A DNA stretch of 64,000 nucleotides from Telluria aromaticivorans (GCF_013003915.1 NZ_JABAIV010000007.1:124001-188000); one strand, 5' to 3'. Shown: positions 7,284-16,761, counted from the stretch's first letter. A program made the numbers and translations. Notes: a model not told the origin generated them from the letters alone.

Positions 7284-10133
7284 TTAGAAGAACTTGTAGG
7301 TCGCCATCAGGGTGAACGAGCGGCCGCGCGGGTCGGCGACGCGTGGTTCCCACGAGCTGCCGGCGCCGGTGTTGCTGTCGTAGGTGATCGCGAACGGTGG
7401 ATCTTCATCCAGCATGTTCTTGATGCCCGCGGTCAGCGACACGTTCTTGAAGCCGGTATAAGTCGCCGTCAGGTTGAAGATCGAGTAAGCATCGACTTTC
7501 GGGTTGTAGTTCGACGGTTTCACCAGGCCGTTCGCGACGCCCGGCAGCACCTGGTCGGTATAGCCCGAACGGTAGATGTTCTGCAGCATGCCGCTCCAGT
7601 TGCCGTACTTGTAGGTCGCGTAGGCGCTGTGCTTCCACTTCAGGCCCAGGTCGCCGGTGAAGATGAAACGGCCCACTTCGCTGGCGCCGAACGGGGCGTT
7701 GGTCGTCGGACGCGACTTCTTCTCGAGCAGGCGCGAACCGTCCAGCCCTAAGGTCCACGAGGAACCGGTGCTGAACTTGCCATTGAAGCGCGCACCCACC
7801 TCCAGGCCGCGGGTATGGCGCTCGCCGGCATTGACCCAGCGCTGGTCGATGATGATGATCTCGCCGGCGGCGTTGCGGATGAACTGCTCTTCGAACAGGT
7901 TGTAGTTCGCGACCATGGTCGTGATCGGGAACACGTCGATGGTATTTTCCTTGCGGATTTCCCACAGGTCGGCATTGGCCGAGAACCAGTTGAACGGCTC
8001 GAGGACGATACCAACGGTCGCCTGCTTCGCGGTTTCCGGGCCCAGGTTGGCCTTGCCGCCGGTGACATAGCTCGGATTGATCGATTCGCAACCAGGACGG
8101 CTGGCATCGACCAGGCCGGTCGGGCACCTGGCCGGGTCGACCAGGTCCTTGCCGGCGTACGGCGATTCGGTCAGGCCATTGAACAGCTGGTTGAACGACG
8201 GGGCGCGGAAGCCTTCGTTGTACGAACCGCGGAACAGCACCTGCGGGATCGGCTGGTAGCGGAACGCGATCTTCGGGTTGGTCGTGCTGCCGATGCCGCT
8301 GTAGTTGTCGCGGCGGATGGCCAAGGTCACTTCCATGTCCTTGATCACCGGGACCAGCAGCTCGGCGTAGACCGCCTTGATATCGCGGTGCACGTTGTCC
8401 AGCGCGTTGGCATCGTCGAAGGGCGCGTTCAGGATCGCCGGACGGGCGGCAGCGGCACGGGCGTCGCCGTTGAACTTGTACTCTTCGCGGCGCAGGTCGG
8501 TGCCGATGGCGGCCATCACCGAACCGGCAGGCAGCTTGAAGATTTCACCCGACAGGGCGGCATCGACCTGGGTCAGAATGGTCTTGCCGCCGTACAGGGT
8601 CACGCCTGCGGCCGAAGTGCTCTTGATCAGGTCGATCGCTTCCTGCGACTGGGTCTGGCCCGGCAGCAGGAAAGGATTGATCTTGCCGCTGCCCAGCGCA
8701 TTGGCCAGGGCGACGGTGTAGTTGAAGCCGGTGCCCAGTTGCGATTCCGACTCGCTGAAGGCGCGCGAAGCACCGACACGGTAGTCGAAACGGTTGCCGA
8801 ACAGGTTCAAGGGGCCATCGGCGCCAACCAGGAAGCGAGCTGCCTTGGTTTCGGTGACGATCTCGCGGTTGCCGCAGTCCATGCAGCGCCAGCGGTAGGC
8901 GATTGGCAGCCCGCGGTTCGCCGAAATGCTCGGGAAGACGGCGACCAGGCGGTTGTAGACGTCGTTATAGGCCGCACCGGTGCTCGGGTAGAACGAGCTG
9001 GCGCCGAAGGTCGTGGCGCCCGGCGAGATCTGGTTCGGCGAGAAGCGCTTGGACACTTCCACGTTCGAGCCCACGCCTTCGATGAAGAACTGGTGCTCGC
9101 CCGACTGGAAAGTGGCACGCGCCAGGGCATTGCTGTTCTTGACCGGCTGCTGCAGGACGGCGGCACGGCCGGTGTCCCAGGCGCAGCCATAGGCGGCGCC
9201 GGCGCTGTTCCACAGCTTCTCGTCGTACGGACCCATGCCGTCGATGCTGGTGCAGCCGGCGCCGCCCGGCAGGTCGAGGATGCTGATGCCGTTATAGGTC
9301 GTGGTGCCACCGCCCGGGATGGTCGGGCCGGTGCCGGTGCGCGACAGCAGGGTCGGCGCAAGCGTGGTGGCGAAAATGTTCGCATGCGGCGAACCTCGGG
9401 TATCGACCGACACGCCGCGGTCCGGCTGGAAGGTGTTGACGAAGTCGCGCTGGTCGCCGCGCAGGGCCTTGTTCTGGCTGTGCGCCACGGTGGCCAGCAC
9501 GTTCCAGCCGTTCGCATCGAGGTCGCCCCAGCCGCCGGTCAGCGAGACGCGGCCGATTTCGCCGCCGCTTTCCTGGGCGACGTCGGTGAAGGCCTGGGCT
9601 TCCAGGCCGTTGTAGTTTTTGCGCAGGATGAAGTTGATGACGCCGCCGATCGCGTCGGTGCCGTAGATGGCCGATGCGCCGTCTTTCAGCACTTCGACGC
9701 GTTCCACCGCCGCCATCGGGATCGAGTTCAGGTCGACTGCCGAACCCTTCATGCCGTGGGTCGCCACGCGGCGGCCGTTGAGCAGCACCAGGGTCGAATC
9801 CGAGCCCTGGCCGCGCAGGTTGGCCGACGAGGCGCCGTTGTTGCCGCGCTGGGCGCCGGAGGTGACGTCGGCGTTCGAGGCCAGGTTGTCCGAGCCGTTG
9901 CCATTGACGTTGAGCGTCGCGATCAGCTGCTCGGCAGTGACGATGCCCTGGTCTTCGAGCTGCTTGCGCGAGATGATCTCGACCGGCAGCGCGCCTTCCT
10001 TGGCAATGCGTTTGATGCTACTGCCGGTGATTTCGACACGCTGGATCTTGCCGGTGACCGGGACGTCCTGGGCCATTGCTGGGCCGACTACGCCGATCAG
10101 GGCGATCAAATGGGCAAGCTTCTTTAACTTCAC
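7284..10133 (-). CDS. TonB-dependent outer-membrane receptor
   Basis: A 949-residue receptor. Signal peptide ends AMAQ (residue 22). A TonB box-like VEITGSS follows near residue 33. The plug domain has LLNGRRV and the typical DGASAIYGTDAIGG stretch. A long beta-barrel closes with the aromatic terminus ATYKFF. The start is GTG, supported by TAGGAG 6 nt upstream. The length and loop-rich barrel fit the large carbohydrate/peptide receptors of Massilia, Xanthomonas and Caulobacter rather than siderophore receptors, but the ligand is not determinable. Position between an L,D-carboxypeptidase and a peptide-binding-protein/serine-hydrolase pair suggests peptide or muropeptide import. Confidence 0.93.
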   Translation of the reverse strand: MKLKKLAHLIALIGVVGPAMAQDVPVTGKIQRVEITGSSIKRIAKEGALPVEIISRKQLEDQGIVTAEQLIATLNVNGNGSDNLASNADVTSGAQRGNNGASSANLRGQGSDSTLVLLNGRRVATHGMKGSAVDLNSIPMAAVERVEVLKDGASAIYGTDAIGGVINFILRKNYNGLEAQAFTDVAQESGGEIGRVSLTGGWGDLDANGWNVLATVAHSQNKALRGDQRDFVNTFQPDRGVSVDTRGSPHANIFATTLAPTLLSRTGTGPTIPGGGTTTYNGISILDLPGGAGCTSIDGMGPYDEKLWNSAGAAYGCAWDTGRAAVLQQPVKNSNALARATFQSGEHQFFIEGVGSNVEVSKRFSPNQISPGATTFGASSFYPSTGAAYNDVYNRLVAVFPSISANRGLPIAYRWRCMDCGNREIVTETKAARFLVGADGPLNLFGNRFDYRVGASRAFSESESQLGTGFNYTVALANALGSGKINPFLLPGQTQSQEAIDLIKSTSAAGVTLYGGKTILTQVDAALSGEIFKLPAGSVMAAIGTDLRREEYKFNGDARAAAARPAILNAPFDDANALDNVHRDIKAVYAELLVPVIKDMEVTLAIRRDNYSGIGSTTNPKIAFRYQPIPQVLFRGSYNEGFRAPSFNQLFNGLTESPYAGKDLVDPARCPTGLVDASRPGCESINPSYVTGGKANLGPETAKQATVGIVLEPFNWFSANADLWEIRKENTIDVFPITTMVANYNLFEEQFIRNAAGEIIIIDQRWVNAGERHTRGLEVGARFNGKFSTGSSWTLGLDGSRLLEKKSRPTTNAPFGASEVGRFIFTGDLGLKWKHSAYATYKYGNWSGMLQNIYRSGYTDQVLPGVANGLVKPSNYNPKVDAYSIFNLTATYTGFKNVSLTAGIKNMLDEDPPFAITYDSNTGAGSSWEPRVADPRGRSFTLMATYKFF

Positions 10134-10192
10134 GCGTTTCTCCTAACGTTTTCCCTGGGCGGCCGGAGGGTGCGTCACCGGCTCGTATATAT

Positions 10193-10210
10193 GTAATGTC
10201 TTGGCATTAC
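10193..10210. promoter_or_regulatory. Inverted repeat upstream of the TonB receptor (candidate operator)
   Basis: GTAATG-tcttgg-CATTAC lies 60 nt upstream of the receptor's GTG start, in an AT-rich stretch that is the only plausible promoter space. The binding protein is unknown. Confidence 0.35.
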
Positions 10211-10320
10211 GTTATTTTTTCCATTTCAGGGTACGCCGGGTTATTTGGCGCTATCCAATGAAATATCTGGCGGCCAGTATAACTAACAGGAATGTTTTAT
10301 TTAGGAAAAACTAACGAAAT

Positions 10321-12120
10321 CTAGCGCCTAGCCCGGCCGGAACGTGCCCTTTGCGCAACATCGACATCCAGGTAGCGCCACTGCGTAAATTCGACCGGAT
10401 GGCGTTTGTAGTTTTTCAACCACGGATGGCGCAGGTCCCCCGACAGCACGTGGGTCAGCGGCACCCAGGGGTTCCAGGCGTGGAGCAGCTGGTTCATCTC
10501 GAAGTACAGCTTCTGGCGCTCCGGGCCGTCGCGCAAGGCGCGTGCATGTTCATAGCGCTGGTTATAGGCCGGCAGGTTGAAGCGCGAGTAATTGGCGCGG
10601 CCGGCATTCGGTCCGTACAGCAGCTGGTAAAAATTGTCGCCGTCCGGGAAGTCGGCGATCCAGTTACTTTCGAACATCTGGACCGTACCCAGGCGCGAGG
10701 CCTTGATGATCTCGGTCTTCTTGTCCGACTTGAAGGTGACGCGCAGGCCGATCGCATTCAGGCATTTGCGCCACAGCTCGTCGCGCAGGCGTCCACCCAC
10801 GGTCGCTTCGCTGTGCATCGTGAGCGTCAGCGGACGGTCGTCGGGCGTACGCCTGAATCCATCCGCATCGCGCCGCGTATAGCCGTGGCGGTCGAGCAGC
10901 GCATTGGCAAGCGCCGGGTCGTAGGGCACCGGGCTGCGGTAGTTCGGGTCGTAACCGAGCACGTTGGGCGGTAGCGGCGACTCGGCCTTGATTGCGAAGC
11001 CTTTTTTCAGCAGCGCGATGTCTTCGGCATTGTTATAGGCCAGCGAGATTGCGCGGCGCAGCGCCAGCTTGTCCTTGCCGTAGCCGCCGACCACCGGGTC
11101 GGTCATGTTCATCCACATGTAATAGGTCTGCAGCACCGGGAAGCGCGACAGGGTGACGCCGCGCGCCGCCAGCTCGGGTTTCAGCTGGCCGTCCCGCACC
11201 ACCATGTCGGTCATCGACTCGGGGATCTGCTCGAGGTAATCGTATTCGGCGTTCAGGAAGCCCAGCATGCGGCCCTGGAATTCCTCGGCGATGCGCACCT
11301 CGACGCGGTCCACGCGCGGCAGGCGCTTGCCGTTCAAGGCGGCGGCGATGGCCTTGTCTTCCGCGCTGTAATTCGCCCCGTCTCCCGGCGTGGCCTGGAA
11401 CACGGCGCTCGAGTAGGGGTTGGCCAGCAGGATGATGCGGTCGCTGCGCTTCCACTCGCCGATCATGAAGGGGCCGGTGCCGATCGGATGGTTGCCGGCC
11501 TGGCCGGGATAGGCCTCGATCACTTCGCGCGCGACCACGCCGGTGGCCGACGTGGCGAGATAGAACAGGAAGTTGTTGTCCGGCGCCTTCAAACGAATGC
11601 GGAGCAGGTAGCGGCTAGGTGCCTGCAGGCCGGCGATGGGCGCGTCGATGTTGAAGTCCTCGCGCAGCGCCTCGTCGCCCGCGAGCTTCCCTTCGAACAT
11701 ATAGGCCCAGGGCGACTTGAGCGCCGGGTTGTACAGGCGCTTGATGCTGTAGACGTAGTCTTGCGCCGTCATCTCGCGTTTTATCCCCTTGAAGGCCGGG
11801 TCCGGGGTGAAGTAGATGCCGGGACGAATGCGGAAGGTGTAGCTCAAGCCATCGGCGCTGATCTCCGGCATGTCAGTCGCGGTATTCGGGCGCAGCCTGG
11901 CCGGGCGCGCCAGGTAGTCGTAGCGCAGCAGCGGATCGAACAGGTTTTCCAGCAGCGAGAGCGTGGCGTTGTCGGACGCCGAAGCCGGGTCCAGGCCGGT
12001 CTCGCTGGTGGACAGGAACATGCGCAGGACTTTTTCCTGCGGCTGCGCTGCCGGCTGCGCGCCCGCACTGCCGGCGCACAGCAGGGAGAACACGAGGGCG
12101 GTGGTCAGGCGAAATGTCAT
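10321..12120 (-). CDS. ABC transporter substrate-binding protein, family 5 (oligopeptide type)
   Basis: A 599-residue periplasmic binding protein of the DppA/OppA/MppA type with signal peptide ending GAQ. Family features seen: ETGLDPASASDN near the N-terminus, YTFRIRPGIYFTPDPAF, TAQDYVYSIKRL, and GTGPFMIGEW. No permease or ATPase genes lie nearby, so it is an orphan that must use a permease encoded elsewhere. E. coli MppA does this for murein tripeptide. Its ATG overlaps the stop of the serine hydrolase upstream (ATGA), so the two are co-translated. The C-terminus is unusually Arg-rich (RARSGRARR). Muropeptide binding is inference from context; ordinary peptides are equally possible. Confidence 0.9.
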   Translation of the reverse strand: MTFRLTTALVFSLLCAGSAGAQPAAQPQEKVLRMFLSTSETGLDPASASDNATLSLLENLFDPLLRYDYLARPARLRPNTATDMPEISADGLSYTFRIRPGIYFTPDPAFKGIKREMTAQDYVYSIKRLYNPALKSPWAYMFEGKLAGDEALREDFNIDAPIAGLQAPSRYLLRIRLKAPDNNFLFYLATSATGVVAREVIEAYPGQAGNHPIGTGPFMIGEWKRSDRIILLANPYSSAVFQATPGDGANYSAEDKAIAAALNGKRLPRVDRVEVRIAEEFQGRMLGFLNAEYDYLEQIPESMTDMVVRDGQLKPELAARGVTLSRFPVLQTYYMWMNMTDPVVGGYGKDKLALRRAISLAYNNAEDIALLKKGFAIKAESPLPPNVLGYDPNYRSPVPYDPALANALLDRHGYTRRDADGFRRTPDDRPLTLTMHSEATVGGRLRDELWRKCLNAIGLRVTFKSDKKTEIIKASRLGTVQMFESNWIADFPDGDNFYQLLYGPNAGRANYSRFNLPAYNQRYEHARALRDGPERQKLYFEMNQLLHAWNPWVPLTHVLSGDLRHPWLKNYKRHPVEFTQWRYLDVDVAQRARSGRARR

Positions 12121-13652
12121 GGCTTGACTGGGGTAAGCTTGAGCTCCTGCACCTTGGGATCACGTTCGGGCGTGAGCGTGAATTTGACGGTCACCGTACC
12201 GCGCTCGCCATGCAAGGGGAAGCTGCCGCGCAGCCCGTTCTCGGCCTTGACCGGGCCGACCGAGGTGATTTTACCGATCGGCTCCAGCTTTTCGCGCGCG
12301 TGCACGATCCAGTCTTCGCGCGAGCGGTCGAGGAAGAAGTTGTCGGCCGTGATCGCGCTCCCCAGCGAAGCATCCCACGACTGCAGCAGTTGCGCCACTT
12401 GCAGTTGGCGCGTCGCCAGGATCGGCGATACGGCAACCGGGGCCGGGCCGAGATCGGCCCGCTCGACCAAGGTGACCAGCACCTTGGCCGTGGGGCCGTA
12501 CACCGGCCCATAGCGCAGGTTGCTGAAGGCGAATACGCCGACCCCATGGTCCGGCGCGAAATAGTACTGGCTGCCGAAGCCGGGCAACCCGCCTCCATGG
12601 CCGGAGATCACCACGCCGCGGCTATCGCCTATCCATTCGAGGCCGTAGCCGTAGGAATGCATCCGCGGATTCGGAGTTTTGCCATCAAGCATAGTCGCCT
12701 TGCCGGCCAAGCTTTCAAATGCGTGCGGCTGATGCATCTCGCGCACCGAGGCACGGCGCAGCGGGCCGCGCTCCGGGTCGCTGCGGGCCGGCCAGGCGTC
12801 CAGGTGGAAGGCGATGTAGCGGGCAAAATCGTCGCTAGTGGTGATCAGTCCGCCCATTGCGGCGCCATCGCCATCGGGCAGGATCGGTTCAAGCTCCCAG
12901 TGGTCGCGGTCCCAGCGGTAGCCCAGCGCCAGCTTGCCCGGCGCGGCTTGCGTATATTCCCAGCGCGTGTTGTTCATCCCGAGCGGGCGCAGTACCTCGC
13001 GCGTGACGTAATCCTGGAAGCGCATGCCGGACGCCTTGCTGACCACCTTGCCCAGCATGATGTACCCCAGGTTGCTGTACTCGAAGCCGACGCCGGGAGC
13101 GTTGGAGAACGACAGCCCGCCGCCGACCAGCTGTTCGATCCTGGCGCTGGAAATGGCCATCTGGCGGTCGCCCCAGGGATTGTCTTCGGGCAGACCGGTG
13201 GTCATGGTCATCAGCTGGCGTATCGTCAGCGCGGGCGAGTCGGTGGTCGGCAGCTGGAGGCGGCGCAGTTCGGGCAGGTAATCGGCGACCGGATCCTCCA
13301 ACCGCAGCTTGCCCGCGTCACGCAGCTTCAGTGCCGCCAGCGCCACGAAGCTCTTGGTCATCGACGCGATACGGAATTCGGTTGAATTCGTCGCAGGGAT
13401 CTTGCTCCCGACATCGGCAAGGCCGAGCGCGCGAACATGCACCAGCTTGCCGTCCAGGACCACGCCATACACCAGGCCCGGCAGGTGTTCTTTGGCGGCA
13501 AGGTCCGCGTACAGCTTGTCGATTTCGGGAAGCAGCGCAGCAACGCGTTCGCTACGGCCAGGGGCCTGCGCCTGCGCGTAGCCATTCGCGGCGACGGCAC
13601 TGCCGAGTGCGAAAACAAGGCTGCACAAGATACTGCAGGATTGACGATGCAT
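12117..13652 (-). CDS. Serine hydrolase, class C beta-lactamase/PBP-like
   Basis: A 511-residue exported protein (signal peptide ending around AQAQA, residue 30) with the serine beta-lactamase/D,D-peptidase fold. Seen: S97-M-T-K100, YSN (in FEYSNLGYIMLG) and HGG (in SGHGGGLPG, replacing KTG). A C-terminal extension of about 110 residues follows the catalytic domain. HGG in place of KTG is typical of esterase, D-aminopeptidase or Pab87-like members, so it is probably not an antibiotic-resistance enzyme. It overlaps and is translated with the peptide-binding protein. Release of amino acids or D-amino-acid peptides for that protein is a reasonable but unproven role. Confidence 0.88.
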   Translation of the reverse strand: MHRQSCSILCSLVFALGSAVAANGYAQAQAPGRSERVAALLPEIDKLYADLAAKEHLPGLVYGVVLDGKLVHVRALGLADVGSKIPATNSTEFRIASMTKSFVALAALKLRDAGKLRLEDPVADYLPELRRLQLPTTDSPALTIRQLMTMTTGLPEDNPWGDRQMAISSARIEQLVGGGLSFSNAPGVGFEYSNLGYIMLGKVVSKASGMRFQDYVTREVLRPLGMNNTRWEYTQAAPGKLALGYRWDRDHWELEPILPDGDGAAMGGLITTSDDFARYIAFHLDAWPARSDPERGPLRRASVREMHQPHAFESLAGKATMLDGKTPNPRMHSYGYGLEWIGDSRGVVISGHGGGLPGFGSQYYFAPDHGVGVFAFSNLRYGPVYGPTAKVLVTLVERADLGPAPVAVSPILATRQLQVAQLLQSWDASLGSAITADNFFLDRSREDWIVHAREKLEPIGKITSVGPVKAENGLRGSFPLHGERGTVTVKFTLTPERDPKVQELKLTPVKP

Positions 13653-13864
13653 GCTGGTCTCTTCCCGATAGGCGCGATTTTGGAGAGAAGATTATGCCCG
13701 GATTCTGATGCTATTGAGAAAACAAAAACCAGGTCCTGGACAGGCCACACCATAAAATTCATAACTTTTGAACATGGCGCAGACGCATTCTTTCATCTGT
13801 GCAGCTTATTCCCGGCCTATACTCTCGCTGCACAATCGAACGGTATCTCAGCGGCAGCGAACTC
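13653..13864. promoter_or_regulatory. Divergent promoter region between the serine hydrolase and spmAB
   Basis: This AT-richer gap drives two divergent transcripts. Toward spmAB a TATACT box is visible at 13818-13823, with no convincing -35 at the right distance. A small palindrome CCAGG-t-CCTGG lies near 13729-13739. No further element was recognised. Confidence 0.4.
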
Positions 13865-15103
13865 ATGGCACTCAATTACATCTGGACCGGTTTCTTCCTC
13901 GTCGGCTTCATCGCGGCACTCGCGCAGTGGCTGTTCATGGGCGACACCGAAATCTTCAAGCGCATCATCGACGGCACCTTCGACGCGGCCAAGATGGCGG
14001 TGATGGACATCGCCCTGCCGCTGGCCGGCGTCATGACCTTCTGGCTCGGGATCATGAACGTGGGCGAAAAGGCCGGCCTGATCCAGCGCTTCGCGCACGT
14101 CATCGCGCCCTTCTTCGCGCGCATCTTCCCCGGCGTACCGCGTGAGCACCCGGCCAACGGCCACATGGTGATGAACTTCTCGGCCAACATGCTGGGCCTG
14201 GACAATGCCGCCACCCCGTTCGGCCTGAAGGCGATGGAAAGCCTGCAGTCGCTCAACCCGCAGAAGGACGAGGCGACCGACGCCCAGCTGATGTTCCTGG
14301 TGATCCAGACCTCGGGCCTGACCATCATCCCGCTGGCCGTGATGGCGCAGCGCGCAGTGCTGGGCGCGGCCAACCCGGCCGACATTTTTATTCCCACCCT
14401 GATCGCGACCTATACCGCGACGATCGCCAGCATCATCCTGGTCGGGCTGCGCCAGCGCATCAACCTGCTCGACCCGGTGATCTTCGCCTGGATCGGCGGC
14501 ACTGCCGCGTTGATCGCCTCGATGGTGTTCAGCTTCACCTATTTCCTCGACAAGTCGCAGATCCAGCTGGTCTCGAGCGTCGTCGCCAACCTGGTGCTGT
14601 TCGGGGTGATCGCTGCCTTCATGACGGCCGCCCTGCGCAAGCGGGTCAACGTGTTCGAGACCTTCATCGAAGGCGCCAAGGCCGGTGTCGAGACCTCGAT
14701 CAAGATCATTCCCTATTTGGTTGGCATGATCGTCGCCATCAGCGTGGTGCGTAATTCGGGCGTGCTGGGCCTGATCGTGAGCGGCTTCGCCTGGGTCTTC
14801 AATGCACTCGGCCTGCAGACCGACTTCGTCGGCGCCCTGCCGACCGCGCTGATGAAATCCCTGTCGGGCAGCGGCGCGCGCGCCATGATGATCGATGCGA
14901 TCAAGACCTATGGCGTGGATTCGTTTGTCGGCCGCCTGGCCAGCATCCTGCAGGGCGCGTCCGACACGACTTTCTATATCATCGCGCTGTATTTCGGCTC
15001 GGTCGGCATCCGCAAGACGCGCTATGCGGTCAGCTATGGTTTGCTGGCCGACCTGATCGGCATCATTGCCGCCATCTTCGTCGCCTATCTCTTCTTCGGT
15101 TAA
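13865..15103 (+). CDS. SpmA-SpmB fusion membrane protein (nucleoside-recognition/Gate domains)
   Basis: A 412-residue polytopic membrane protein. The N-terminal half carries the SpmA pattern (NMLGLDNAATPFG, residues about 109-121). The C-terminal half carries the SpmB pattern (SGSGARAMMIDAIK and ILQGASDTTFYI). In Bacillus these are two proteins, spore maturation proteins A and B, needed for spore-core dehydration. In non-sporulating proteobacteria the fused form is of unknown function. The ATG at 13865 begins the hydrophobic MALNYIWTGF segment. An upstream in-frame start would add an unlikely leader. A PBP4-type carboxypeptidase follows 9 nt downstream, echoing the Bacillus dacB-spmA-spmB operon. 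Confidence 0.9.
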   Translation: MALNYIWTGFFLVGFIAALAQWLFMGDTEIFKRIIDGTFDAAKMAVMDIALPLAGVMTFWLGIMNVGEKAGLIQRFAHVIAPFFARIFPGVPREHPANGHMVMNFSANMLGLDNAATPFGLKAMESLQSLNPQKDEATDAQLMFLVIQTSGLTIIPLAVMAQRAVLGAANPADIFIPTLIATYTATIASIILVGLRQRINLLDPVIFAWIGGTAALIASMVFSFTYFLDKSQIQLVSSVVANLVLFGVIAAFMTAALRKRVNVFETFIEGAKAGVETSIKIIPYLVGMIVAISVVRNSGVLGLIVSGFAWVFNALGLQTDFVGALPTALMKSLSGSGARAMMIDAIKTYGVDSFVGRLASILQGASDTTFYIIALYFGSVGIRKTRYAVSYGLLADLIGIIAAIFVAYLFFG

Positions 15104-15112
15104 AGGATTGCC

Positions 15113-16609
15113 ATGCTGCGCGGACTATTGCCCCCCTTGACTCTCGCCACCGCCCTCTTTGCCACGTTTGGCTTGGCCCATGCGCAGCTGCCGGCCCCGG
15201 TGGCGCAGGTGATGGCGCAGCAGGGCCTGCCGGAAGATGCACTCGGCGTGCTGGTGCTCAAGGGCGATGCGGTGGTGCTGTCGCACGGGGCCGCACGGCC
15301 GATGCAGCCGGCGTCGACGATGAAGCTGGTGACGACCCTGGCCAGCCTGGAACGCCTCGGGCCTGCTTTTCGCGGCCGCACCGAACTGCGCGCGACTAGC
15401 AGCATCGACAAGGGCGTCCTGCGCGGAAACCTGATTTTAAAAGGCGGCGCCGACGCCGACCTTTCCGGCGAAGATGTGGAGAACATGCTGCGCGCCCTGC
15501 ATTACCAGGGCATTCGCCGCATCGAGGGCGACCTGGTGCTGGACCGCCAGCTATTCCAGCCTGCCCGCACCGACGTCGGCATCCCGCCTTTCGACGAGTC
15601 GCCCGAAGCCTATTACAACGTGATTCCCGATGCGCTGCTGGTCAACAAGAACATGCTGCAAATCGACATGCGCTCGACCGGCAAACAGCTCAAGCTGCAG
15701 ATGCAGCCGGCGCTGGACCGCGTGAGCATTGGCTCGGATATGACCCTGGTCGATGCCGATTGCTCGACATGGGAGACCGGCTGGAAGCTGCCCGAAGCCG
15801 TGCGCCAGAAGGATGGCCGCATCAAGGTGGTCCTGCACGGGACCTTCCCGAAAGACTGTGCGCGCACCTACAGCATCAACGTGCTCGATCGCGACGACTA
15901 CATCGACCGCCTGTTCCGCCAGAAGTGGAAGGAACTGGGCGGCAAATTCAGCGGCAAGGTGGTCGACGGCGTGACACCGCCGGGATCCACCCTGCTGGCC
16001 GAGCACACCTCGCGCATGCTGCCCGAGCTGGTGCGCGACACCAATAAGCCCTCCGACAACCTGCTGGCGCGCACCCTGTTCCTGAGCCTGGGCAGCCTGC
16101 AGGCGGATCCGGCGGCCGGCAGTTTTGCGGTGCCCGCCACCGGCGAGACCACCTTTGCGCGGTCCGACGCGGCCGTGCGCGAATGGATGCGCGGCCATCG
16201 CATCGACGATGCCGGTTTCGTGATCGAGAACGGGTCGGGCCTGTCGCGCCTTGAGCGCATCTCGCCGCAGCAGATGGCCTACCTGCTGCAGGCCGGCCTG
16301 CGCAGCAACTGGGCGCCCGAATTCCAGGCCAGCATGCCGATCGCCGCCATCGACGGCACCCTGCGCCGCCGCCTGCACGGCACCGCCGCTGCGGGCCGTG
16401 CGCGCTTGAAGACCGGGACGCTGCGCAACGTGGTGGCGCTGGCCGGCTATGTGCCGGATGCGAACGGGGTGCAGAACGTGTTCGTGGCGATGGTCAATAG
16501 CGAGCAGGCGGGGAATGGGCGCGGGCGTGCGGTGCTGGAGGCGCTGGTGGAGTGGGTGGCGCGGTCGGGGAGCGTACATCCGCAGGTGGCGGCGCCTGCG
16601 GCGCCGTGA
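15113..16609 (+). CDS. dacB: D-alanyl-D-alanine carboxypeptidase/endopeptidase, PBP4 type (family S13)
   Basis: A 498-residue periplasmic penicillin-binding protein with a signal peptide ending AHAQ (about residue 25). Catalytic motifs: S68-T-M-K71 (in PASTMK), SDN (in KPSDNLLAR), and KTG (in RLKTGTLRN). The large insertion between SxxK and SxN is typical of the S13 family. It removes terminal D-Ala and cleaves D-Ala-mDAP cross-links. It follows the SpmAB fusion by 9 nt with AGGA as ribosome site, so they form one operon. Its products (D-Ala, cross-link-freed peptides) would feed the VanX-like dipeptidase and D-amino acid dehydrogenase encoded nearby. Confidence 0.93.
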   Translation: MLRGLLPPLTLATALFATFGLAHAQLPAPVAQVMAQQGLPEDALGVLVLKGDAVVLSHGAARPMQPASTMKLVTTLASLERLGPAFRGRTELRATSSIDKGVLRGNLILKGGADADLSGEDVENMLRALHYQGIRRIEGDLVLDRQLFQPARTDVGIPPFDESPEAYYNVIPDALLVNKNMLQIDMRSTGKQLKLQMQPALDRVSIGSDMTLVDADCSTWETGWKLPEAVRQKDGRIKVVLHGTFPKDCARTYSINVLDRDDYIDRLFRQKWKELGGKFSGKVVDGVTPPGSTLLAEHTSRMLPELVRDTNKPSDNLLARTLFLSLGSLQADPAAGSFAVPATGETTFARSDAAVREWMRGHRIDDAGFVIENGSGLSRLERISPQQMAYLLQAGLRSNWAPEFQASMPIAAIDGTLRRRLHGTAAAGRARLKTGTLRNVVALAGYVPDANGVQNVFVAMVNSEQAGNGRGRAVLEALVEWVARSGSVHPQVAAPAAP

Positions 16610-16637
16610 GGTGATCGTGGCTGCGCGTCGAACTTAG

Positions 16638-16676
16638 GCTCCGGCCTTCGCCGGAGCGACCTTGTTTTATTTTGTC
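16638..16676 (+). terminator. Possible terminator after dacB, built from a repeat module
   Basis: Stem GCTCCGGC/GCCGGAGC with loop CTTC (16638-16657), then GACCTTGTTTTATTTT. The T-rich stretch starts a few bases after the stem, so it is a weak terminator. The hairpin matches the TTCCGGCCTTCGCCGGAA module of repeat family C. Confidence 0.45.
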
Positions 16677-16716
16677 AGCTGAGTTTCGGAAGCGGTTTCT
16701 ATACCACCACCCTAAA

Positions 16717-16761
16717 AACCGTCGTACCCGCCACTGGCGGCTACGACTTCCGGCCAAGTTT
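16717..16761. repeat. Intergenic hairpin repeat, family C copy 1
   Basis: GTCGTA-c-CCGCCA-c-TGGCGG-c-TACGAC (16721-16747) followed by TTCCGGCCAAGTT. Copy 2 at 49218-49274 is in the opposite orientation and has a compensatory C-G to G-C swap in the inner stem. The gap between dacB and the deacetylase holds only this and the hairpin at 16638. Confidence 0.8.

Noticed and set aside
7815-10127. A 770-codon open frame on the plus strand opposite the TonB receptor
   Set aside because: It is an antisense shadow produced by GC-rich codon usage; it lacks domain signatures, while the minus strand encodes a complete receptor.
12117-13652. Calling the class C-type serine hydrolases antibiotic-resistance beta-lactamases
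   Set aside because: The KTG element is replaced by HGG (here) or HLG (27795-29156), which is common in esterases and peptidases; context is murein metabolism.
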